Assembly: GCA_964458015.1 (NCBI GenBank)
Contig: CAYWGR010000022.1
Coordinates: 1 to 42,020, forward strand
Direction of reading: 5' to 3'
Length of the DNA: 42,020 bases
Source of the DNA: CAYWGR01 sp964458015
GTDB taxonomy: Bacteria; Planctomycetota; Planctomycetia; Pirellulales; Thermoguttaceae
Shown: piece after piece, positions 7,782 through 16,500 of the stretch
How positions within the stretch are numbered: the first letter of the stretch is position 1
How the letters are laid out: the number at the start of each line of letters is the position of its first letter
Position numbers and translations under genes: made by a program
The notes under the pieces: generated by a model
What the model was told of the DNA's origin: nothing
The model's input: only the letters and a program-made list of their open reading frames with translations
Databases searched by the model: none

Positions 7782-8317
7782 GACGAATGCCTCCCCGCCC
7801 TATCCTGATGGGCCAACTCTTTTTTAATGCACTGGAACAGCCAACGTCGGATGCGAGTCAGAGAGTTGCAGACGCTTTGCTGGGGACGGCCCATGCGGTC
7901 GGCAATTTGGCTTGTGCCGATGTCCTCGCCATAATGCAGTTTTAGCAGTTCCTCATCCGAGTCGGTTAGCTTTGCCTTGCAACGCCTTAGGGCTACGAGA
8001 AACGACTCTTGGCTATCGCTTTGGGCCTCCGTAGTGGTTTGGGCCAAAGCCTCGAACAGCTCTTCGCTGATACGAGACGTTTTTTTTCGGCGAAGAAAAT
8101 TACATGCCGCGAACCGTGCCGTTTGGCGCGCCCAGGCGAGGAAACTGGTGTCGGAATCGAAAGAGTCGAACTTCTGCCAAAGAATCAGCCCAACCGATTG
8201 AAAGAGGTCTTCAGCGTCGTCACGGTTACGGACCAAGGCAAAGATATAGCCGTAGAGTTGGCTTTGATGGCCGGTGATCAATTCAACAAACTGGTCGTGG
8301 CGATCTTGTTTGTTCAT
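7778..8317 (-). CDS. ECF RNA polymerase sigma factor (planctomycete type)
   Basis: A 179-residue extracytoplasmic-function sigma factor. Region 2 (about 10-80) is clear from YGYIFALVRNRDDAEDLFQ and FLAWARQTARF; region 4 (about 115-165) from LLKLHYGEDIGTSQIADRMGRPQQSV, a helix-turn-helix for the -35 element. The spacing and the RKKTS linker fit the Rhodopirellula/Verrucomicrobium sigma-70 subfamily. The stop overlaps the start of the FecR-type gene by four bases, so the two are translationally coupled and almost certainly act as sigma and regulator. Targets cannot be read from the sequence; the PEP-CTERM gene at 5039 is a candidate because it follows directly. Start ATG 8317 has only a weak ribosome binding site. 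Confidence 0.93.
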   Translation of the reverse strand: MNKQDRHDQFVELITGHQSQLYGYIFALVRNRDDAEDLFQSVGLILWQKFDSFDSDTSFLAWARQTARFAACNFLRRKKTSRISEELFEALAQTTTEAQSDSQESFLVALRRCKAKLTDSDEELLKLHYGEDIGTSQIADRMGRPQQSVCNSLTRIRRWLFQCIKKELAHQDRAGRHSS

Positions 8318-8423
8318 TGGCCAAGCCGTTCCGACGACCTCAGATCTTGTGTTGACGCGCTGCGATGTGCAGCATCCAACAGGATTCCCATAAAAGAATG
8401 TTTCTTGCCTGCTGTTCTACACG

Positions 8424-8452
8424 CGAAAAAAGGGAAATTTTACATATTTCCC
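8424..8452 (-). terminator. Weak terminator-like hairpin
   Basis: GGGAAAT (8432-8438) pairs with ATTTCCC (8446-8452). On the minus strand the stem is followed by a run of six T. No minus-strand gene ends nearby, so what it would terminate is unclear. Confidence 0.35.
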
Positions 8453-8644
8453 GCCTTTTCAAACGTAAACCAATTGAAGATAGGGACTTAAGCCCGCCTT
8501 CTTCATACTACCCAGACTAGCCAAGAAAAGTCCAATTTGTGCCTCGAAGAGCCACTGAAATCCATGCAGCCCCCCCGCATGGTGTTGTTCCGGGCTACTT
8601 ATCAGCAAAGCGGCTTCGCTGGGCAGGTGCCAGATAGGAGGATT

Positions 8645-8794
8645 ATGGCAACAATGGCAAGACAGGGACATTGCGCAATCGCGGAATTAGGCAGTGACTG
8701 GAGAGTATTTGCGGGGTTTGTCAATTCTTACCCGCTCAACAGAAGATGCCCAGGCGATTTTGTCGATAAGACCAAAATAAGCAATTCAGGTTAG
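8645..8794 (+). CDS. Possible 49-residue small protein
   Basis: ATG 8645 follows a perfect AGGAGG (8636-8641), but with a gap of only 3 nt; the next ATG (8654) would have a gap of 12 nt. The product begins MATMARQGHCAIAELGSD and has no recognised domain, signal or membrane helix. It ends 60 bp before the HEAT mini-gene on the same strand. The ribosome binding site is the only real support. Confidence 0.22.
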   Translation: MATMARQGHCAIAELGSDWRVFAGFVNSYPLNRRCPGDFVDKTKISNSG

Positions 8795-8854
8795 CGACGG
8801 GATTGCACGAACACTCCCGAGTGCTTTTTGGTTTTCTAGCCAACGAAACAGAAA

Positions 8855-9073
8855 ATGTTCAAAAAACCCGACCTGTTGATTCTGAAATTGATGGAAAAGT
8901 TGCACGATTCGGATCCGATGATTCGCCGAAACGCAGCAGGAGCATTGCGATTGCAAGGCTCGCGTGCGGTGGCTGCGATCGAGGCACTGGCCGTCCTGCT
9001 TTCAGACCAGGACATCCGTGTTCGGAACGAGGCAGAGCGGGCTATTGACCATCTTCGCCTGGTGGCGGCTTAA
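8855..9073 (+). CDS. Single HEAT-repeat mini-protein (72 aa)
   Basis: A 72-residue protein made of little more than one to two HEAT-type helical repeats: KLMEKLHDSDPMIRRNAAGAL and AIEALAVLLSDQDIRVRNEA show the D-x-x-(I/V)-R-x-(N)-A-A pattern that defines the repeat. HEAT repeats are protein-binding scaffolds; proteins with PBS-lyase-like HEAT repeats are frequent in planctomycetes, usually in much longer arrays. The ribosome binding site is weak. It converges with the histidine kinase gene (3-bp gap), which may be chance. A remnant of a larger HEAT gene is an alternative, although the frame begins and ends cleanly. Confidence 0.65.
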   Translation: MFKKPDLLILKLMEKLHDSDPMIRRNAAGALRLQGSRAVAAIEALAVLLSDQDIRVRNEAERAIDHLRLVAA

Positions 9074-9076
9074 CGC

Positions 9077-10987
9077 CTATCCGCTTTGTTCCATGTCGGT
9101 GATGTCGCCGTGGGTGTCGATCAGCGGCAATTCAACGGCGACTCGCGTGCCATGTCCCGGCTTCGAGTCGATCACAACGCGCCCGTCGAGTAGACGCGCG
9201 CGTTCGCGTATGCCTTGCAAACCGAATCTGCGTTCTTCGACTTCTTCCGGTTTGAATCCAACGCCCCAGTCGATCACATCGATATGGATGCGTTCGCCTT
9301 TTTGTTTTAATTCCACACGAACTTTGTCGCTCTTGCTATGCCGGCAAGCGTTTTGAAGCGACTCTTGAACGATGCGGAAAATGGCGCTTTCCAGCGGAGG
9401 CGCAAGCCGGTCGAAAGCGACCTTGTGCTTGAACTCGATATCGGGGGAATTTTGCCGGCTGTTTTCATAAACCAGGTACTCGATTGCTTGAATAATGCCG
9501 GATTCATCCAAAATGGGCGGACGCAAACCGCTGATCAATCGCCGCGTTTCGTCGATGGCACGGCTGATAAGTTGGACGGCCGTATCAAAGTTTTTCCACG
9601 CTTCCTCGGGAATGCGGCCATGCATTTCGCGGAATCCCTGAAGCCGAAACAGCGCGCCGGTTAGTTGTTGCGCGAAACCGTCGTGAATATCGTAGGCCGT
9701 CAAGCGGCGTTCGCGTTCATGCAATTCCAGCAATCGTCGCAACAGTTGCTGTTCCTTGTTAATGGTTTCGGCGGCCAGACGTTCTTGGGTGATGTCGGTG
9801 CAAATGACCATGGCGTAATCGTGCTGCCCTTGATCGGCAAGCGAAACGACCCGGCAAGACCACCACCGGCCGAATATGTCGAGGAAATCCAGAGATTGGG
9901 GGCAACCGTCGGCCATGACCCCATTGAATACCTTGTTGCTCACTTCTCGATATTCGGGCGCAATAAACCCATATCCGTCGGCGCCCATCAGCATTTTGCG
10001 ACTTACGTTCGTTGAGCCGCGGTTGGCGAATAGAATCGTGCCGTTTCGATTGACGGTGAGCAGAAGATCGGGCAGATTTTCAAAGATCATCCGCAACTTG
10101 CTTTCCGACTCGCGGAGGGCGCGCTCCGTGCGGCGGCGTTCGGAAACGTCGCGCGTAATGCCTAACAGACATTCGGGTTCGCCGTTGCCGTCGAGCAGAT
10201 AAGTGGTGGTAACTTCTCCCCATCGAGAAGTTCCATCTTTTGCGCGAAACTCGACTTCCAACACATGCGGACGATGCAGATCTCGTTCAAAGGATGGATT
10301 TTTTGCAAACGCTTCGCACATCGCTTGCCGAATGCGATGGAGCGAAGACGGCATGGTGATGTCGGCCAAGGATTGTTGCAGGAATTCCTCTGCCGTTGTG
10401 CCGAACACCCGTTCCACGGACGGCGTGACGTAGGAAAAATGCCATTTGTTGATGATCGTATCAACCAATGCCCCGACATTTCCCTGGGCGGCTTTTTTTT
10501 CATCCTCCGTGACCGTAAGATCCGCCGTCCAGATAATGTCGCCGACATTCTCGGCAATCAATCGATAGCGGTCTTCGCTGGCTCGTAATAAATCAACGGT
10601 TCGTTTTTGCTCGGTAACATCATGAAAAAAGCCGATCACCAGCGGGTGATCGTCGCGGGCAAGATAGCGCCCCGTGATATTCGCATACAAAACACTTCCA
10701 TCTTTGCGCAAACAGGGGATATTGTAGATCGTCTTGACGTGGCTCTGACTCACGGCATCGCACATTTCCGCCAATACCGAGGAATAGCTTGGAGGATGAA
10801 TATCGCCCACGGAAAAAGCAAGCAATTCATCTTTCGTGTAGCCGAGCAAATCGCACATTGCTTGATTGGCGCGGATAAAACGCCGATTGAGGGCATCGAC
10901 AACGAGAATGCCCTCGTCGGAACCTTCGTAGATCGCTTGCAACTCTTCGTTGATCTCGCGTAACGCTGACTCGGTGGATTCGCTCAT
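9077..10987 (-). CDS. Three-PAS sensor histidine kinase, NarL/DegS type
   Basis: A 636-residue soluble two-component kinase. Three PAS domains with PAC motifs follow one another: about 10-130 (IYEGSDEGILVVD ... GFFHDVTEQKR), about 137-288 (IAENVGDIIWTAD ... LLGITRDVSERRRTE, with an insert near its start) and about 298-410 (IFENLPDLLLTVN ... ICTDITQERLA). The HisKA_3 dimerisation helix carries the phospho-acceptor His435 in YDIHDGFAQQLTGAL. The HATPase region (about 525-625) shows the N box VQESLQNACRHS, DWGVGF and GLQGIRERARLLDG. No membrane helix is seen, so it senses a cytoplasmic cue. These kinases normally pair with a LuxR-type response regulator, which is not in the window; it is an orphan here. 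Confidence 0.93.
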   Translation of the reverse strand: MSESTESALREINEELQAIYEGSDEGILVVDALNRRFIRANQAMCDLLGYTKDELLAFSVGDIHPPSYSSVLAEMCDAVSQSHVKTIYNIPCLRKDGSVLYANITGRYLARDDHPLVIGFFHDVTEQKRTVDLLRASEDRYRLIAENVGDIIWTADLTVTEDEKKAAQGNVGALVDTIINKWHFSYVTPSVERVFGTTAEEFLQQSLADITMPSSLHRIRQAMCEAFAKNPSFERDLHRPHVLEVEFRAKDGTSRWGEVTTTYLLDGNGEPECLLGITRDVSERRRTERALRESESKLRMIFENLPDLLLTVNRNGTILFANRGSTNVSRKMLMGADGYGFIAPEYREVSNKVFNGVMADGCPQSLDFLDIFGRWWSCRVVSLADQGQHDYAMVICTDITQERLAAETINKEQQLLRRLLELHERERRLTAYDIHDGFAQQLTGALFRLQGFREMHGRIPEEAWKNFDTAVQLISRAIDETRRLISGLRPPILDESGIIQAIEYLVYENSRQNSPDIEFKHKVAFDRLAPPLESAIFRIVQESLQNACRHSKSDKVRVELKQKGERIHIDVIDWGVGFKPEEVEERRFGLQGIRERARLLDGRVVIDSKPGHGTRVAVELPLIDTHGDITDMEQSG

Positions 10988-11254
10988 GAGAATACCTTGC
11001 CCGCATGGATCCGATTTGCAAACCTTCCTCTGGCATTACCAAAAGCCCCGATAACTCAATACCCATTCCAGACCTGCGATTCGCCGCCTGTTTACCCTTC
11101 GGAAAAACAGAGATCTTTTGATGGACGCGCAGCCTTGAAGTGGAAATCAAATAATACCGAGCTTGATGGATGCCTGCCAGATTATACCCCGAAATTCACG
11201 GACGCCCAAGGGGTTGGCCGATGCCACTCTGTAGCGTTAGTGTTGCCGCTACTT

Positions 11255-11620
11255 TCAGACCTTTTGGGGTTTGGCGCGTTCGTCTTCGATCGAAATCGGA
11301 GGAATGCCGAAGATCACGAATTCGAATTCTTGCCCGGGATCCGCCTCCAGGGCGTGAGATACGCCGGCCGGAATGACTACGACGCTGCCGGCGTGGATTC
11401 GGCTGGTTGTTCCGTTGAGGAGAATGGCGCCCGTTCCCGAAAGGACGTAATACACTTCGTCATAGCCTGAGTGAACGAAACAAGGCAGGCTTTTCGTGCG
11501 TGCGACGTGGACGTTGGCAACTCCGCCCTCGCCGCCGGTGATAATACGCTGCATTTTTCCGTAGGGCCACTCGGAAGGCCGTGTTTCATTGCGATGGCAT
11601 ACCAAGGGCTGTTTCGACAT
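11255..11620 (-). CDS. Cupin-domain protein
   Basis: A 121-residue single-domain cupin. The two conserved motifs are visible: HSGYDEVYYVLSGTGAILLNG (motif 1, with an incomplete set of usual metal ligands, His and Glu present) and AGSVVVIPAGVSHALEADPG (motif 2, with PxGxxH). Such small cupins bind a metal or a small ligand, and some act as isomerases or dioxygenases; the substrate is not predictable here. Start ATG 11620 is preceded by GAGGAG with a 5-nt gap; the frame is open 33 bp further up but without a better site. A possible 51-residue gene lies upstream on the same strand. Confidence 0.88.
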   Translation of the reverse strand: MSKQPLVCHRNETRPSEWPYGKMQRIITGGEGGVANVHVARTKSLPCFVHSGYDEVYYVLSGTGAILLNGTTSRIHAGSVVVIPAGVSHALEADPGQEFEFVIFGIPPISIEDERAKPQKV

Positions 11621-11680
11621 GAATTCTCCTCTGCGGCAAGGGTGCGGTCGCATGGCTTCCGAGCAGGGAAAACAAGTACG

Positions 11681-11836
11681 TTACGGTATTCCTGATAAGG
11701 AAGAAGCCCGCTGGTTTGGAGCGGGCTTCTTGGAACTGGTCTTCTTTCGGAGAGGCGCTACGCTGACCTCGGTCATCAGCTGCCCATGTTTCATATCGAG
11801 CACGCGGTGGAACCCAGCGTATCGGCCCTCACACAC
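11681..11836 (-). CDS. Possible small basic protein (51 aa)
   Basis: A short frame not covered by longer genes. It starts with GTG 11836 directly after AGAGAGGA with a gap of about 7 nt, a good ribosome binding site, and ends at TAA 11683-11681, 60 bp before the cupin gene. The product (MCEGRYAGFHRVLDMKHGQL...) begins like a folded peptide and ends in a basic Lys/Ser/Pro tail (RKKTSSKKPAPNQRASS). No family is recognised. Against it: the same DNA forms strong inverted repeats (11702-11730), so it could instead be a structured RNA or leader. Comparison with relatives would decide. Confidence 0.4.
   Translation of the reverse strand: MCEGRYAGFHRVLDMKHGQLMTEVSVAPLRKKTSSKKPAPNQRASSLSGIP
11702..11730. 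other. Perfect 11-bp hairpin upstream of the cupin gene
   Basis: AGAAGCCCGCT (11702-11712) pairs perfectly with AGCGGGCTTCT (11720-11730) around a 7-nt loop. On the minus strand a weak pyrimidine stretch follows (cttccttatc). It may be a terminator or attenuator ahead of the cupin gene, but it also lies inside the possible 51-residue frame. Confidence 0.5.
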
Positions 11837-12130
11837 TACCAGTCCTCTCTATTTACTGTAGCATGTATTTTTGGAAAGGCCACTTTTGCAAGAAGAATTA
11901 TCCTATCTTGCCAACCGCTTGAAGATCGATCCAGAATTGGAAAACCAGGGAAAAAAGAATTGCACTTCGCAAGGGGAGTGCTGTTCCACCCGCCTGAGCG
12001 TGAATAGCACATCACATGGATTGCACACTCTGCCGGGGCTGACATTTTCGACCGGCTCATTCCAAAAAGCATGGGATGACGAAAATATATCTTCCCGCCG
12101 AACATACCGCGTTGTGCGAAAAAACGCCGT

Positions 12131-12565
12131 TCAATCGACTAATTCAAAATGAAAGTCGTTGGTTCCCTTGGCTGCCACGGCCGCTTTTAACGGCGACTGT
12201 ACCGGCGTGGCATAGCGAGCCGGGGTGACGGCGATCATTTTCGGGTACGGTGTTTTTTTCTTTTCTTTGGGATCGGGAATTGATTTGACGATGCAAACGA
12301 CGTGATCCCCGGCGACGACGCCGTCGCCTGACGAGAAAGTTTGCAGTGTGAAACGCCCCTGAGCGTCTGTTTGTCCCGAAGCAGGGCGCGATCCTTTGGG
12401 AATGAACGTCACGCTCGCGCCATCGAGCGGCTTGCCTTTGTAGGTAACGCTGCCGCTTACCGCGATGCACGTTGGCCGACCATCGCCGCAACCGATCACC
12501 GTTGCGAGTGTAAGGGTTGAAAGAAGTATTGCCGCAAACCGCGAGAGGAAGAGTCGATTTACCAT
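12131..12565 (-). CDS. Lipoprotein with carboxypeptidase-regulatory-like (transthyretin-type) domain
   Basis: A 144-residue exported lipoprotein. The signal region is hydrophobic (FAAILLSTLTLATVIGC) with a lipobox ending in Cys. The mature part has an Ig/transthyretin-like fold typical of planctomycete lipoproteins: VSGSVTYKGKPLDGASVTFIP, then GQTDAQGRFTLQTF. The start is ATG 12565, with GGAG at a good distance inside the preceding DUF1559 stop region; a TTG at 12580 would overlap that gene. It directly follows DUF1559 and is surely co-transcribed with it and with the glycosidase operon. Role: cell-envelope, otherwise unknown. Confidence 0.88.
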   Translation of the reverse strand: MVNRLFLSRFAAILLSTLTLATVIGCGDGRPTCIAVSGSVTYKGKPLDGASVTFIPKGSRPASGQTDAQGRFTLQTFSSGDGVVAGDHVVCIVKSIPDPKEKKKTPYPKMIAVTPARYATPVQSPLKAAVAAKGTNDFHFELVD

Positions 12566-12566
12566 T

Positions 12567-13562
12567 TTAGTATTCTCCAATCGGCAGACCGTCGCGCCGA
12601 TCTCCCAACTTCTGATACGTCGTATAGTCGATGCTTTCCGTTAGAAAATGAACCGAGCCGTCGCAGAAGGCGAACTGTGCGCCGCCCGAATGCCTCGAAC
12701 GAAACGCCTGCTCACAGCTCCAATTGCCATTGCTATCCGATTCACCGTTCGGACAACATGCCGTATCGTTAATGGGCGACGTCGTCGCGTTCCAGACGCT
12801 ATTGACGTGCATCCAACCGTCGCGCGCGTGCATGGAACACGCCGGGCGCATCTCTCCCAGAGCGATGGTGTTGCTCGTGCCGTCTCGAATTTCCGCGATA
12901 CTTGCACCCCAGGCACAGTGGCTGAACACGCCGGAAACTTTGGAGCCATCCAACGTGTCGGCATGTCCGACCGAGCCGGTTCCGAACACGTTTCCTGTGT
13001 AATCGCTGTTGCCCCAGAACAATTGACTTCCGATACAGGCCGCGTAGTTCGACGTAGCGCGATTTTGATCTTTCGTCGAGCAAGTAGAGCTCCAATAGAT
13101 CGGATTGCCTTTCCAGTATTGGGGCATGTCGTCGCTCGGGCAGATAAAACTCTGGATCCATATTTCGTGGACGAATTTCGATCCGATCTTGCTGTAGTAG
13201 TCGGTGTTGGTGGTGAAATCGCAGGCATTGTATACGTTCAACTGCTCAATAAAGGGCAGCAGCGCCACCAGATAACTGCCGTGATTCGATGTGGGAACCT
13301 GATCGAAATCGTTGGTGTTCGGATGCGATGCGCCGAGGGGAAACTGACGCCATCCTTCATGATAATTGTGCAAGGCCAAACCGAGCTGCTTCATATTGTT
13401 TCCGCATTGCAGGCGCCGGGCCGCCTCACGAGCGGCCTGCACCGCTGGCAACAATAGCGAAATCAAAATGCCGATGATCGTAATGACTACCAGAAGCTCG
13501 ACTAAAGTGAATCCGCTGGCATCGTGCGGTTTTCGAAAAATGAAGAGATGTCTCGACCGCAT
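12567..13562 (-). CDS. DUF1559 domain protein
   Basis: A 331-residue member of the planctomycete pseudopilin-like family. The prepilin-type motif is close to the start (SGFTLVELLVVITIIGILI after a 16-residue basic leader). The family helix AAREAARRLQCGNNMKQLGL follows and the C-terminal AFCDGSVHFLTESIDY and RRDGLPIGEY end the protein. AGGG sits 7 nt before ATG 13562. It begins 24 bp after the glycosidase stop and its stop is 1 bp from the lipoprotein start, so it is the third gene of a four-gene operon. The signal-helix DNA is nearly identical to that of the copies at 4560-4690 and 41930-42020. Confidence 0.93.
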   Translation of the reverse strand: MRSRHLFIFRKPHDASGFTLVELLVVITIIGILISLLLPAVQAAREAARRLQCGNNMKQLGLALHNYHEGWRQFPLGASHPNTNDFDQVPTSNHGSYLVALLPFIEQLNVYNACDFTTNTDYYSKIGSKFVHEIWIQSFICPSDDMPQYWKGNPIYWSSTCSTKDQNRATSNYAACIGSQLFWGNSDYTGNVFGTGSVGHADTLDGSKVSGVFSHCAWGASIAEIRDGTSNTIALGEMRPACSMHARDGWMHVNSVWNATTSPINDTACCPNGESDSNGNWSCEQAFRSRHSGGAQFAFCDGSVHFLTESIDYTTYQKLGDRRDGLPIGEY

Positions 13563-13586
13563 CGTATTACCCTATTATGTACGCAT

Positions 13587-16500
13587 TTACTTGGCAATTC
13601 GCACGAAATAGACTTCGGCCGTCCAGGGCGGCAACTCGCGACTTACTTTCCACTCGCCATTCTCCAGTGTACCGATACTATCGGGACCGGCTTCCAGGCG
13701 ATTGCCCTTCAGCCCCATCCGCTCCAGGGCAACACTGCCGCCGACGGTTCGCTTCTGATCCGACAGGTTGAACACGTTGACGGTAAAGGCGTTTTCCTCG
13801 GGCAATGCGTGAAGATGAATTTCTTCCTGGATGCCGTAGAATTCACCCCGTTTGAAGAAACGATCCCAGGCATGGTACTTGCGCATTGCCGCTTGCTGCG
13901 CGGCGACGACCGCCGGATCCTTATGCGTGCCGCCGATGCCCAAGTGGCGACACGTCGAAGCGTACCACCACAGCACCGGCAAGCCCGGCATATCTTTGCG
14001 CAAGTCGATATGCAGGTATACCGGAACGTTGCAACCGAGGTTGTAGTAATACAACGACCGGGCACGGCCCGAGGTGATATCCTCCATCGGATTCCACATC
14101 AGCTCGAACCCCCAATTCTCGTCGTAACTTCCCGGCAGACCGTATTTGTAGTAAACCGGCGTGTTCCTAGGGTTGCATCCGCCCATGAGCATATCGTGCA
14201 TTTCGATGAGCACGTTGGGATATTTTTCGTGAACTCGGCGCGATAGCTCCAAACAAGCTCGGAAATGGTCTTCTTTGGTGAAAGGAACCGGATGGCCGTG
14301 CGTCGTATCTTCGCAACCGCCTTGATACCAATCGCCGTCGTACATGAGGTAAACGACGCCGTCGGCACAATTGGCCAGCAACCGCTTGGCAGCCTCGTCC
14401 AGATAGGCTTTAGACCCCATGCAGATCGTCGATGCGCCGGATTTCATATTGGGAGATGGCGCTCGATGGGCCTGAGCTTGCCATGCAGCAACGTCTTTTT
14501 CCGCCAACGGGTCGTTTTCGTAAACTTCGATCTCATCGAATCGAGGCTCGCACGAAGCATTCGGTTCGCTCTTAAGAATCTGCACGCGGATCCAGCGGGC
14601 ATCACACGGAGCGAAAGCGAACTCACGTTTACCTGACAACGGTTCCCCGGTAACTTGTTCCAAGGTTTTCCAGCCCGGGGCATTCGAATCGGCATCGTAG
14701 GCGGTGGCCGCTAAGATGCGATAATCCATCGCCTTGCGGTCGGAATACTCCTTGGCGACATCATTCGAGAGCCTTACGCGGGAAATCTTGTACGCCGAGC
14801 CCAAGTCGATTTCCGCCCAACCGGAAACTGTTTTGCAGATCCAACTCTCACGATTGCCGTACCATCCGTTGTTAAGATGCGGCACTTTGTGCAAGGGATT
14901 GTTGCCATCGGCCAAAACCGACGATGCGTTGACCTTGGCGCTGGGCAACAATGCGAGATTACGCCTTCCTTGATCCAAGGAAGGAACGCTATTCTGACGC
15001 GCCGCCTCGGGAAGTATCGGCGGCTTGCGCAGGGACTCTCGGGGATAGCCGTCCGGTGCGATCTGCGGCCCCATTGGCCAGTTGATCGACATCCACGAGG
15101 CCAGCGGCGTATGCAGCGAGACCTTGAGTCCGTACTTCGATTTCATCTCCTCGACAAAGGCCTTCCGAGGGCCTAGCCATTGCTCGCCCCAAAGAAATGT
15201 GGCAAAACCCGTATCCCAGCCGGGATCGAGATATAATGCTTCGCAACTGTATGCCACGCCTTTCTGGGCCTCTTTCTCCACGATTGCCTTCGTGTAGCGG
15301 TGCAAGCGATCATCCCAAGCACCTTCCATATCGTACAGTTGTTCCCAATGCACCGGCGGATTGAAACCCTTGGGGAAATGGCAGCCGTTTTCGTCGATGA
15401 ACGACCTGAACGCATACATGGCGTTGTCGTAACCGCCGGTGACGGTTTGATAACGAGTAACCCCCAGCTTGACCGTTTGACCGGGTTGCATACGCCCCAG
15501 CGCCGACGGTTCGCCGTCGATCATTACCGCGCCGCCGAAACGAAGCGATGCTTCCTTATTCTCTTTTTGGGTCGCCAAAACGCTCCATTGCATGTTTTCT
15601 TGATCGAATTTGAAGATGCCCAACGTGTTCGCACCGTGGGTCCATGCCCAGCCTTCCGATTGCCGCTGGTCGGCCGGTGTGCGATCATATTGAAGATCGT
15701 ATTTTACGCGAATTTCATATCCCTTCTTGTCGACAAGATCGGCGGCGGAGAAATCGTTGTAGAAAGGCTTGCCTTCGTCGGGCTTCGCGCGGAAGGGAAC
15801 CGCCACGAACCGGTCTGTTGCGAATTCAGGCAAGACCTTGCCGGTGGCGTCGGTTACAATGCGCACCATGCCCGAAGCAAAGTTTTCGATTGCCGCGGGC
15901 TCATTGCCGCCGTTGTAGAACGCAATGCGTTCTTCCATGATCGGACGATCCGCCGGCAGATCGAACGTATGCTCCACGCCGACGCCTGCCAATTGCCCAC
16001 GGATCGTCAGCCGAGCGCCGGCAACGTCTACGGAAACGCCTTCCAGTCCGTAATGGGTTGTCGTTTGCTTACCGATTCGACGCTGGGCTCGGTAGAAGTA
16101 CGACCCATCGGCGGCCCGAAAGCCCGCCTTCTTGTCATCCAAGGTAACTTCAACCTGGTCCATTATGCTCCGAACGGCCAAATGATAGCCGGCATTCGAT
16201 AGCTCGCGCTGGATGACCGGCACTGCGACGGCAACACCGGCAGCCTTGCGACGTTCGAGCATTTTCTGAATGCCGGCAATGGGCAATGCCACATTGGCCA
16301 GATAATTTTGCACGCCTCGCTTCTCACCGAAAACCCATTCGGCATAGCCGTTCCGTCGAAGTTCGCGGACAAGCTCGAATACGATGCGATCGGCTAAGGT
16401 GGAATCGACCAGATCAAGCGTATAGACGAACCAGCCGGTGGGCGTAGCCCAAAAACCGCCGTTTTGGTATTCGTCTTTCGGACATGCGGCTTCCCAATAC

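Larger units (their letters stand above)
8318..8854. other. Long intergenic region upstream of the sigma factor
   Basis: 537 bp between the sigma gene and the HEAT mini-gene. It holds the 5' region of the sigma operon, a hairpin at 8432-8452 and one weak small frame (8645-8794). No promoter close to consensus stands out. Two overlapping frames at 8459-8671 (minus) and 8537-8794 (plus) have no recognisable protein features. Confidence 0.4.

Noticed and set aside
8459..8671. A 70-codon minus-strand frame upstream of the sigma gene
   Set aside because: No ribosome binding site and no protein features; overlaps another weak frame on the other strand.
11871..12152. A 93-codon plus-strand frame with a TTG start between the cupin and lipoprotein genes
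   Set aside because: The first 30 residues look protein-like, but there is no ribosome binding site, the later part looks random and it runs into the end of the lipoprotein gene on the other strand.
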